Of a stretch of DNA of 64,000 nt, positions 8,380 through 15,010 are shown one piece after another. A program made the position numbers and the translations under genes. Origin of the DNA: Oscillospiraceae bacterium (GTDB lineage Bacteria > Bacillota > Clostridia > Saccharofermentanales > Saccharofermentanaceae); NCBI GenBank assembly GCA_900176545.1, contig FWXP01000003.1, forward strand, positions 186,001 through 250,000, written 5' to 3'. Numbering within the stretch: the first letter of the stretch is position 1; the number at the start of each line of letters is the position of its first letter. A model generated the notes under the pieces. It saw only the letters and a list, made by a program, of their open reading frames with translations. It searched no databases and was not told where the DNA came from.

Positions 8380-9384
8380 ATGAAGAAAGTCCTTGCTTTG
8401 CTTGTCGCGGCATCCATGTTTACTGCAGTATCGTGCAGCACGCCTGTCGAAGAGAGGGAAGCTCCTCCGGAGACGAAGCGTACTGAGGAAGAGACCACTA
8501 CTACTACTGAGGAGACTACCACTACAGAGGAGAGTACTTCTGCTGAGACTTCCTCCGCTGAAGAAGAGATCTTGGAACTTGATTTCTCCTATGAGACATC
8601 TGATCCCGTTATCACTTCAGAAGAAGACGGACTTATTGATATTAGCTTTTATAGGGACGATCTTTGCCTTGGTGGCAGGATCTATCTTCCCGAAGGAGAC
8701 GGACCTTTCCCTATGGTAATAGTTGCAACCGGCCTTCGTGTATCTTGTGACGAATACGAAGAACTGGCAGAGAATTATGCACAGCAGGGAATCGCTTGTG
8801 TCCTCTTTGATTTTGCGGGAGGTCCCGAAGGGGAGTCTCACAGCGACGGAGAGCAGCTGGATATGTGCCTTACCTCGGAGGTAAAGGATCTTAATGCAGT
8901 GCTGGACGGCATCATGACTTTGGATATCGTAGATAAGGACAATATTTTCCTGTTCGGACACAGCTTCGGAGGAGAAGTGTCTACTGTTGTTGCATCTCAG
9001 AGGGAGAATGATATCAATGCTCTCATACTTATGGAGCCTGCTTTCCTTATGAGCGATATGGTGAGGATGTTCATTCCTGAAGGCTCTCCCATCCCTGAGT
9101 CGGTATCTTTCCCTTACTATCTGGGTCATGACTTTATCGAAGAGATGCTCGCTTTCGATATCTTCGAATATATCCCTGAGTTTGACGGCAATGTTATCCT
9201 CTTTGCGGGCGATACGGGTGATGCACTGGGACTTTCCTATCCTGAGTATTTTGAGCAGGCAGGCGAGGCTTTTCCTTCTGTAGAGGTCGTGACGGTTGAA
9301 GGCGCAGATCACGCATTCTCCGGAGATGCCGGCTATACCATGTTCGATCTTTCTATGGAGTTCATAAGCGCGAATATTATCTGA
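8380..9384 (+). CDS. Alpha/beta-hydrolase-fold lipoprotein
   Basis: Predicted surface-anchored hydrolase, 334 residues. A lipoprotein signal peptide with lipobox AVSC gives lipidated Cys19; residues about 27-65 are a Thr/Glu-rich spacer lifting the domain off the membrane. The hydrolase domain (about 75-334) shows GDGPFPMVIVATGLRVSCDEY, the nucleophile elbow FLFGHSFGGE (GxSxG serine), a likely acid in LFAGDTGDAL and the catalytic histidine in VEGADHAFSG. It resembles the acyl-peptidase/feruloyl-esterase branch, but the substrate is not predictable. AGGAGGT precedes the start. The next gene follows after 33 bases. Confidence 0.82.
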   Translation: MKKVLALLVAASMFTAVSCSTPVEEREAPPETKRTEEETTTTTEETTTTEESTSAETSSAEEEILELDFSYETSDPVITSEEDGLIDISFYRDDLCLGGRIYLPEGDGPFPMVIVATGLRVSCDEYEELAENYAQQGIACVLFDFAGGPEGESHSDGEQLDMCLTSEVKDLNAVLDGIMTLDIVDKDNIFLFGHSFGGEVSTVVASQRENDINALILMEPAFLMSDMVRMFIPEGSPIPESVSFPYYLGHDFIEEMLAFDIFEYIPEFDGNVILFAGDTGDALGLSYPEYFEQAGEAFPSVEVVTVEGADHAFSGDAGYTMFDLSMEFISANII

Positions 9385-9417
9385 GCCATATGCAAATAAA
9401 TGTGATACATTACTTGT

Positions 9418-11004
9418 ATGGGACATTTAAGTTTAAAGAAGTTATTGACGGAAGCCTGGAAAGGTTTCCGCTCCAAATATTTTGTCAATGTTATCGTCGT
9501 CTTCTTAGTCGGCGTCATAGTAGGCGGTTATTCACTTAGTACAGGTGAAGCCAGGATAGGTACTGAGACTACCGTTGTCCAGCAGCAGACACAGATGTTC
9601 CTGGACAGAGCTACGGGTAAGTCCAATGCGGATGTAATAGAGGAATTTGTCGAGGGGCAGGAGCTCATAAAGATAAATACCGATGCGGATAACACTGCCA
9701 GGAAATATACCAAAGGCGTTCTGTCGGTATTCGTCAATCAGATGTCTTCTTCAGGCTCTTTCGGATTCGGAATATTAAACGGTATCAACACCTTGGTATT
9801 CCAGGGGAGTATCTCCAGATCCATTGTTATCTTCCTCTTCGCGATAATACTGTTCCTTCTTAACGTCTTCGTAAAGAACATAATAACGGTAGGTAAGTGC
9901 AGATATTTCCTGGAGCATCGAAGGTTTTCCGAGACTAAGCTCGACAGGCTCCTGTTCGTATATAAGCACGGCAAGACCCCTAATGTCGCCAAGGTAATGG
10001 TCATAAAGTATTTCTTCCAGCTGCTCTGGAACTTCACGATAATAGGCGGCATCATAAAGTCCTACGAGTATTCCATGATCCCTTATATCCTTGCGGAGAA
10101 TCCCGAGATAGAGTGGAGAGAGGCTTTCGCGCTGTCCAAGGAACTTACCCGCGGAGACAAGAGAAATCTCTTCCTTCTCGACGTGGTATACGGTGTAGGA
10201 TATCTCCTCTCAGGCTTTACATATAACCTTTTGGCAGTATTCCTCTTGAATCCCATGAAGGAATGTGCATACGCAGAAGCTTATATGTCCCTTCGTGAGA
10301 TCAAGGTGGATGAGAGCGACAAGTATGTACTTCTTAACGACAGGATGCTGGCAGTATCCAATGTATCTCTTGGCGTATATCCTGAAGATGCATATCAGAT
10401 AAAGGCACTTGAGAAGCGTCAGTGGATCAAGATCGACTACGACAGGAAGTATTCCTTCTCGACCATAGTACTGTTCTTCTTCTCCTTCGCATTCGTAGGC
10501 TGGGTGTGGGAAGTCTTCTATACGCTCCTTAACGAAGGTGTCCTTGCCAACAGAGGTACCATGTTCGGCCCATGGCTTCCCATCTATGGTGTAGGCGGTC
10601 TGGTGATAATAATCGGTCTTCGTCCTTTGAGGCACAGACCGGGTCTTCTGTTCATGGGAGCATTCGTGGCATGCGGTGCACTTGAATACTTTGCCGCCTG
10701 GGCTCTCGAAATGCTCTTCCACACGAAGTGGTGGGACTATAACGGATACTTCCTTAATATCCACGGCAGGATCTGCCTTGAGGGACTCTTCGTATTCGGC
10801 CTTGCGGGAGTAGCTTTTACATATCTCTTCGCTCCGATGCTGGACAACCTTTATAAGAAGATCCCGAAGGACAAAGTAAAGCCTATATGTATAGTGCTCC
10901 TGGTGCTCTTTGCCATAGACCTGGGCTTCTCGGCATTCCATCCCAATGCAGGCGCAGGCGTAACTTACGGGGATGAGCCCGCTGCGATAGAAGAAAAAGA
11001 ATAA
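9418..11004 (+). CDS. DUF975-type membrane protein fused to a CmpB-like (PF06541) domain
   Basis: Polytopic membrane protein, 528 residues, in two parts. Residues about 1-290 resemble DUF975 proteins: an N-terminal amphipathic stretch, several membrane helices, and GKCRYFLEHRR followed by MVIKYFFQLLWNFTIIGGIIKSYEYSMIPYILAENPEIEWREAF. Residues about 345-505 match the putative ABC-transporter type IV / CmpB family: FAFVGWVWEVFYTLLNEGVLANRG, FGPWLPIYGVGG, ALEYFAAWALEMLFHTKWWDY and NIHGRICLEGLFVFGLAG. Both families usually occur as separate proteins; their biochemical function is unknown despite the ABC-permease label. There is no clear ribosome binding site; an extended -10-like TGTGATACAT lies at 9401-9410. 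Confidence 0.75.
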   Translation: MGHLSLKKLLTEAWKGFRSKYFVNVIVVFLVGVIVGGYSLSTGEARIGTETTVVQQQTQMFLDRATGKSNADVIEEFVEGQELIKINTDADNTARKYTKGVLSVFVNQMSSSGSFGFGILNGINTLVFQGSISRSIVIFLFAIILFLLNVFVKNIITVGKCRYFLEHRRFSETKLDRLLFVYKHGKTPNVAKVMVIKYFFQLLWNFTIIGGIIKSYEYSMIPYILAENPEIEWREAFALSKELTRGDKRNLFLLDVVYGVGYLLSGFTYNLLAVFLLNPMKECAYAEAYMSLREIKVDESDKYVLLNDRMLAVSNVSLGVYPEDAYQIKALEKRQWIKIDYDRKYSFSTIVLFFFSFAFVGWVWEVFYTLLNEGVLANRGTMFGPWLPIYGVGGLVIIIGLRPLRHRPGLLFMGAFVACGALEYFAAWALEMLFHTKWWDYNGYFLNIHGRICLEGLFVFGLAGVAFTYLFAPMLDNLYKKIPKDKVKPICIVLLVLFAIDLGFSAFHPNAGAGVTYGDEPAAIEEKE

Positions 11005-11061
11005 TATCGATGCAACCTTTTTCACCTCTTTACGTCTTATAGGGCGTAGGGAGGTGAAGCT

Positions 11062-12399
11062 ATGAAGAAAAGGACCATCACGTTTTCCTCTGCGATACTG
11101 GCAGGAGTGATCCTGACCAACTGTACTTACCATGCGTCTTTTGAAGACAATAACGTACCCGATGCTACTTCTATTGAGACGACTTGTACGGAGACCTCTG
11201 AAGTAGAAGTCGACCATCCCGATATCATCGAAGTCCATGAAATTAGTCCTGACGTCAGATGTATCGATCTGAGCTCATTTGAAGTTCAGGAAATAGATGA
11301 GAGCGTAAGAGATCCCTACCTTGAATTTGCAATAGACCTTTATGCAAGACAGGCCTTGGAAGCTGAAGGCAATATGATGATATCTCCGGCTTCGATCCTC
11401 TTTGCCTTTTCTATGGTATCTGCCGGTGCGGCAGGAGATACACTTGACCAGATTACTGAAGTCTTACTGCCGGGACAGACTCCTGAGGCACTTCAGTCCT
11501 TTGCTTCTGTATATAATTCCGAGCTCAACAACGTGAGCGGGATAGAGCTTCATTCGGCTAACAGTATCTGGATCAATGACAGTCTTGATATCGGAGTGTA
11601 TCAGGATTATCTCGATCACGTGACGCAGTACTATAATGCACAGGTGTGTTCATTCGTAAGCGGTTCTGTTGCAGCAGATGAGATCAACGGCTGGGTCAAC
11701 AGTCAGACTAACGGGATGATCCCTCATATAGTGGATGGACTTCGCGACGATACGGCTTCGGTACTTATCAACGCGATAGCTTTCGATGCCGAATGGGCGG
11801 GAGGTCCGCTGGAGATAACTACCGATACAAGGTTCAGGAATGCTGACGGCTCATTCCCGTGGGCTGATATGATCAACGGGGATGCAGATGCTTCATTCTT
11901 TGCAGTGGATGCCCGCGGATTTATCCTCAAGTATACAGGCGGGCAGTATGCCTTTATGGCGATCCTCCCTGAAAATGATGATATAGATGCTAATGAATTT
12001 GCTTCCTCCATGACCGCCGAGCAGTATGCGAGATACTGGGATCTTATGGATGATTCCCTTGATGTCGAAGTGCGAATTCCTGAGTTTACATGTGATTACA
12101 GTGCTTCTCTTCCCGGGACATTGACCCAAATGGGCATGAACGATGTATTCAGTCCTGAGCTGTCAGATCTTTCCAATATGAGCGACAAGCCTCTTTTTAT
12201 ATCCGACGTTGTCCATTGTACGCATATAGAAGTGGACAGCACGGGACCGACGGCATCCGCGGCGACTTCCGAGATGGCATTGGCATGTAACGACGCTGAA
12301 TACTGCGAACACATATACCTTACCAGACCGTTTGTATACGCCATCGTAGATGTAGAGACGGGAACACCTCTGTTCATAGGTACCGTGAATAATATCTGA
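11062..12399 (+). CDS. Serpin (serine protease inhibitor) lipoprotein
   Basis: Secreted, probably lipid-anchored serpin of 445 residues. The signal peptide ends at lipobox LTNC (Cys17), followed by an acidic Ser/Thr-rich linker to about residue 75. The serpin fold is clear: NMMISPASILFAFSMVSAGAAGDT, HSANSIWIND, INGWVNSQTNGMIPHIV, DTASVLINAIAFDAEW, and near the end VVHCTHIEVDSTGPTASAATSEM, which is the hinge of the reactive-centre loop, then TRPFVYAIVD and GTPLFIGTVNNI. The hinge Gly/Thr/Ala pattern is that of inhibitory serpins; the P1 residue cannot be placed with confidence. Bacterial serpins are sporadic and usually protect against host or self proteases. Confidence 0.88.
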   Translation: MKKRTITFSSAILAGVILTNCTYHASFEDNNVPDATSIETTCTETSEVEVDHPDIIEVHEISPDVRCIDLSSFEVQEIDESVRDPYLEFAIDLYARQALEAEGNMMISPASILFAFSMVSAGAAGDTLDQITEVLLPGQTPEALQSFASVYNSELNNVSGIELHSANSIWINDSLDIGVYQDYLDHVTQYYNAQVCSFVSGSVAADEINGWVNSQTNGMIPHIVDGLRDDTASVLINAIAFDAEWAGGPLEITTDTRFRNADGSFPWADMINGDADASFFAVDARGFILKYTGGQYAFMAILPENDDIDANEFASSMTAEQYARYWDLMDDSLDVEVRIPEFTCDYSASLPGTLTQMGMNDVFSPELSDLSNMSDKPLFISDVVHCTHIEVDSTGPTASAATSEMALACNDAEYCEHIYLTRPFVYAIVDVETGTPLFIGTVNNI

Positions 12400-12428
12400 T
12401 ATATGACCATAAGGGAAGATATAGAAGG

Positions 12429-12460
12429 AAGGCTCCGTACCCACATGAGTACGGAGCCTT
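12429..12460. terminator. Bidirectional terminator between serpin and CPBP genes
   Basis: AAGGCTCCGTAC and GTACGGAGCCTT form a perfect 12-bp stem. The flanks TATGACCATA (from 12402) and TATGGTCATA (12461-12470) are also mutually complementary, giving a longer outer stem. It separates two convergent genes. Confidence 0.75.
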
Positions 12461-12465
12461 TATGG

Positions 12466-13125
12466 TCATAGGAGCATCATGAGAAACGTCGGGAGATTGT
12501 TAAGTATATGCAAGGCATAGACCGATGTGATGTTCTTTTGCTTTAGGAGCAGTACGGACCACAGAAGCGCAGTGCCGAAGTGGGGGAGAACGAATAGGAA
12601 TTCCATCAGGGTAAAAGCGTGCATATGGATCATGGCAAAAGCTGCAGACGCGAGTATGACCATAAGAGCCTTTGGGAATACCATGCTTGCCTTGGATACG
12701 AGGATATGCCTGAATACGGTTTCTTCTACTATCGGACCCAATATTCCCAAGGATACGATCATCAATACGGGATTGATCACCTGAGAAGCAGCGGCGATAT
12801 TGCTTTCGTTCATGGAAGAAGCTTGTTCTGCATAAAGAAGTCCGTAGGGGATGATAAAGATATTATCTATTATCACGGTCAGTATGAGCATTCCTACTAT
12901 GATAAGGACGTTCTTTATCGGGTGAGCCTTCCACATGGTGCCTGCCTTCTTAAGATCATCCTTACTGATGATAAGTCCTGCTATTCCCATGAGTATGTAC
13001 ATTATTATCTGGAAGTACTGCAGATGCATGATCTTGGGTAAAATCAGGATGAATACCACGTAGATCGCAAGAAAAATGGCGTACTTTAACTTACCGCCCT
13101 TAAGGGCAGTTTCTTTGTCTGACAT
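12466..13125 (-). CDS. CPBP family intramembrane glutamic metalloprotease
   Basis: Polytopic membrane protein of 219 residues in the CPBP (Abi/Rce1-like) family. The three catalytic motifs are present: EETVFRHIL (EExxxR), FAMIHMH (FxxxH) and ALHILNN (HxxxN). Membrane helices cover about 13-33, 35-52, 68-90, 118-140 and 150-215. Members cleave prenylated or bacteriocin-type peptides or act in self-immunity; the target here is unknown. It lies 20 bases downstream of the XRE regulator gene, likely in one transcript. The EEGxxR variant of Rce1 is replaced here by EETVFR. Confidence 0.85.
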   Translation of the reverse strand: MSDKETALKGGKLKYAIFLAIYVVFILILPKIMHLQYFQIIMYILMGIAGLIISKDDLKKAGTMWKAHPIKNVLIIVGMLILTVIIDNIFIIPYGLLYAEQASSMNESNIAAASQVINPVLMIVSLGILGPIVEETVFRHILVSKASMVFPKALMVILASAAFAMIHMHAFTLMEFLFVLPHFGTALLWSVLLLKQKNITSVYALHILNNLPTFLMMLL

Positions 13126-13145
13126 ATTAGATTCCTCCTTGGAGA

Positions 13146-13697
13146 TCAGTTAGTTGTGATTGCTACAGACGTTGTAAGGAGCAGGAGCAGTATGAACAGC
13201 GGTATCATGGCAAGAAGTATGCCGATCAGCATATGCCTTGCATTCCTGTTCTTCTTCGAGTCGACGAACATAAAGACCGAAGCGATAAGATAGATCGCCC
13301 CTAAGGCTTCTGCTATCCATATGACCGGTGCGATCTCCTTGAAGATCGATATCAGTAACATGACTACCATCGAAGAAGCGAAGATCAGCGCTGTTATCTT
13401 CCTCTCCTTCTTCCTGTCATCGATATTGATCTTTATTGTATCGGATATGGTCCTGCTGGCTTCTTCAAGGGAAACGGATACATCTTTCTGTCTCTTGCTG
13501 TGCATGAGCTCGAGAAGGGATAATCCCAACGCTTCGGATAAGTCTTCGAGTGTCTCTATATCAGGATAGCCGTGACCGTTCTCCCATCGGCTTATGGCCT
13601 TATCCGTGACCATGAGCTTATCTGCGAGTTCTTTCTGGGTCATTCCCAGAGCCTTGCGTTCCTGAGCTATAAAAGCACCGAATCCCTTTGTGTCCAT
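13146..13697 (-). CDS. XRE-family regulator with C-terminal membrane segments
   Basis: A 183-residue protein with an N-terminal HTH_3 domain (about residues 6-62: IAQERKALGMTQKELADKLMVTDKAISRWENGHGYPDIETLEDLSEALGLSLLELM) and two or three hydrophobic helices from about 104 to 180. Membrane-tethered XRE proteins of this shape are common in Clostridia next to small membrane-protein genes, here the CPBP protease. The start follows AAGGAGAACG. Targets unknown; autoregulation is plausible. Confidence 0.87.
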   Translation of the reverse strand: MDTKGFGAFIAQERKALGMTQKELADKLMVTDKAISRWENGHGYPDIETLEDLSEALGLSLLELMHSKRQKDVSVSLEEASRTISDTIKINIDDRKKERKITALIFASSMVVMLLISIFKEIAPVIWIAEALGAIYLIASVFMFVDSKKNRNARHMLIGILLAMIPLFILLLLLTTSVAITTN

Positions 13698-13728
13698 TGA
13701 CGTTCTCCTTGTCGTGTCTGATGAATTC

Positions 13729-13756
13729 AGTATACAAATCCCACCGGATATTACAA
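13729..13756 (-). promoter_or_regulatory. Promoter of the XRE-CPBP unit
   Basis: On the minus strand TTGTAA (13756-13751), a 16-base spacer and TATACT (13734-13729), about 30 bases before the XRE start. Confidence 0.65.
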
Positions 13757-13844
13757 TCTATGATTCATAGAGTTCAATGTTTTCAGTGCTTTTATGGGAT
13801 CTACACCGTTGTGTTAGAATGGATACCACAGTGGGAGGAACGAT

Positions 13845-14543
13845 ATGCAGGATGCAAGGATAGACAGGATAAGGGAGAGCGAGAAGAGATCTCATACGAA
13901 GATCTATACCGATGAGAATCTATATAGTTCCGACAGCTGGCTTCGTAAGCCGATAAAGACCGTACGCGAGATCGTACCTCTTATTTCCGGACATGAAAAC
14001 ATCAGGATATTGGACTTAGGATGTGGAGTAGGAAGGAACAGCATATTCCTGGCTCAGGAGCTGAACTGTAAAGTCGACTGCGTGGATATACTTGATATCG
14101 CAATAGATAAGCTCATGGATAATGCTTGTGAGTATGGTGTAGCAGATAATATCAACGGAGTAGTGGATACGATCGAACACTATGCTATCTCAAAGGACAG
14201 TTACGATCTGACCCTTGCCGTGTCTGCTCTGGAACATGTAGAGAATGAGGAGTCATTCAAAGATAAGCTCATTGAGATAAGAGATGGCATAAAGGATAAG
14301 GGCATCGTATGCCTTATAGTGAATTCCGAAGTGAAGGAGAAAGATCAGGCGACAGGAGAGGATCTTGAGCCTCAGTTTGAGGTGAACATCCCTACGATAA
14401 AGATGCAGGAGATCATTGCTGATATCTTCAGAGAATGGACTGCCCTTAAGGAGACGGTAGTCCCTCAGAAATACGATATCCCGAGAGACGATATCGTGAG
14501 TCATCTTACTACTAATGTTGTTACCTATGTAGGGCAGAAGTGA
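13845..14543 (+). CDS. Class I SAM-dependent methyltransferase
   Basis: Cytoplasmic Rossmann-fold methyltransferase, 232 residues. Motif I, which binds AdoMet, is ILDLGCGVGRNSIFLAQ at about residues 55-71; motif II is VDCVDILDIAIDKL; motif IV is the aspartate-rich SYDLTLAVSALEHVEN. The overall pattern resembles TehB/UbiG-like small-molecule methyltransferases. No substrate domain is recognisable, so the substrate is unknown. GGGAGGAACG is well placed before the ATG. Monocistronic; followed by the toxin-antitoxin region. Confidence 0.8.
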   Translation: MQDARIDRIRESEKRSHTKIYTDENLYSSDSWLRKPIKTVREIVPLISGHENIRILDLGCGVGRNSIFLAQELNCKVDCVDILDIAIDKLMDNACEYGVADNINGVVDTIEHYAISKDSYDLTLAVSALEHVENEESFKDKLIEIRDGIKDKGIVCLIVNSEVKEKDQATGEDLEPQFEVNIPTIKMQEIIADIFREWTALKETVVPQKYDIPRDDIVSHLTTNVVTYVGQK

Positions 14544-14568
14544 CAGGATGTTTCTATGGGCGGATCCG

Positions 14569-14597
14569 TTGACTGCATGTCTCCCTGATGCTAAAAT
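14569..14597 (+). promoter_or_regulatory. Promoter of the candidate antitoxin RNA
   Basis: TTGACT, a 17-base spacer and TAAAAT give a strong plus-strand promoter with no open reading frame downstream; the transcript would run into the terminator at 14651-14681. Confidence 0.7.
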
Positions 14598-14603
14598 CAA
14601 AAC

Positions 14604-14690
14604 ATAAAGAGGCATTACCGATAGACGGTGACCTCAGAACTTAAGTTATAGACCGCCCAAGTTCTTCAGGCTACGGGCGGTTTAGTCTTT
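14604..14690 (+). ncRNA. Candidate antisense RNA antitoxin
   Basis: Predicted transcript of about 85 nt from the promoter at 14569-14597 to the bidirectional hairpin at 14651-14681. Its 3' part is complementary to the end of the toxin mRNA. Its 5' end (14609-14635) folds as a hairpin whose arms pair GAGG with CCTC and TTACCG with CGGTGA. The toxin mRNA leader begins with nearly the same sequence. Layout matches type I systems such as txpA/ratA. Ends are inferred from promoter and terminator positions only. Confidence 0.6.
14651..14681. terminator. Bidirectional terminator shared by toxin mRNA and antisense RNA
   Basis: ACCGCCC (14652-14658) pairs with GGGCGGT (14675-14681); the plus-strand side is followed by a T-rich stretch. 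Convergent transcripts from both sides end here, so their 3' ends overlap. Confidence 0.65.
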
Positions 14691-14771
14691 GTTCTTAAAA
14701 CAAAGGGCTATTATAGATACGACCAACATGCCTATCATGAGAACTAAGCTCAGCATTTCATAATCGCTCAT
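14682..14771 (-). CDS. Holin-like type I toxin peptide (Hol_Tox-like), 29 aa
   Basis: A 29-residue peptide with a short acidic N-terminus (MSDYEML), one hydrophobic helix (SLVLMIGMLVVSIIAL) and a lysine-rich tail (CFKNKD). This is the shape of the Firmicutes putative holin-like toxins, which depolarise the membrane when over-expressed. The ribosome binding site is near perfect (AAGGAGGTGG, eight bases before ATG). Its own promoter and long 5' leader, and a convergent RNA, support a toxin-antitoxin locus. Length is below usual gene-finder cut-offs. Toxicity is inferred from shape and context. Confidence 0.72.
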   Translation of the reverse strand: MSDYEMLSLVLMIGMLVVSIIALCFKNKD

Positions 14772-14803
14772 ATAACCACCTCCTTCCTCCAATAGGGGGA
14801 GTA

Positions 14804-14837
14804 GAGGTCAACCGCCTACCGCTTCTGGTAATGCCTC
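14804..14837 (-). promoter_or_regulatory. Hairpin leader of the toxin mRNA, mirrored in the antitoxin RNA
   Basis: On the minus strand this leader starts GAGGCATTACC and ends TTGACCTC; the plus-strand antitoxin RNA has GAGGCATTACC and GTGACCTC at the same distance from its own start. Both fold as self-complementary hairpins, so the two RNAs could pair through the same elements. Confidence 0.55.
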
Positions 14838-14845
14838 AGGTGTGT

Positions 14846-14873
14846 ATTATAAAACGAAAATATGTTCTGGTAA
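14846..14873 (-). promoter_or_regulatory. Promoter of the toxin gene
   Basis: On the minus strand TTACCA (14873-14868), a 16-base spacer and TATAAT (14851-14846). It predicts a leader of about 70 nt before the toxin start. Confidence 0.65.
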
Positions 14874-14881
14874 ATGCTTAC

Positions 14882-14910
14882 TTGACATGCTCATGAAAAA
14901 AGAGTAAAAA
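14882..14910 (+). promoter_or_regulatory. Promoter of gltB
   Basis: TTGACA (14882-14887), a 17-base spacer and TAAAAA (14905-14910); transcription should start near 14917, giving a leader of about 95 nt. Confidence 0.75.
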
Positions 14911-14928
14911 TATTGCAATTGAATAATT

Positions 14929-14986
14929 TAAGCAATGGTGCTTATTGATGCGGATACTCTCCGCTGTCGATAAGCACTTTTCTTTT
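14929..14986 (+). promoter_or_regulatory. gltB leader attenuator with an ANTAR-like hexaloop hairpin
   Basis: Terminator: GTGCTTAT (14938-14945) pairs with ATAAGCAC (14970-14977), enclosing GCGGA/TCCGC, followed by TTTTCTTTT. Overlapping its 5' arm is a competing hairpin, TAAGC (14929-14933), loop AATGGT, GCTTA (14940-14944). A hexaloop with A at position 1 and G at position 4 is the recognition feature of ANTAR RNA-binding regulators. The two structures are mutually exclusive, so stabilising the hexaloop would allow read-through into gltB. Only one hexaloop is clear; the classical motif has two. Confidence 0.6.
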
Positions 14987-15010
14987 GCGGTAAAAAAGGA
15001 GAAGCGGTAT

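Noticed and set aside
8617-9426. Minus-strand frame of 269 codons opposite the alpha/beta-hydrolase gene
   Set aside because: The plus-strand product has lipobox, catalytic motifs and ribosome binding site; the antisense frame has none.
10210-11238. Minus-strand frame of 342 codons opposite the DUF975/CmpB-like gene and serpin start
   Set aside because: It crosses two plausible plus-strand genes and their intergenic ribosome binding site, and has no recognisable domain.
14935-14973. A 12-codon frame inside the gltB leader hairpin
   Set aside because: No ribosome binding site and no codon bias toward Gln or Glu; it simply crosses the terminator stem.
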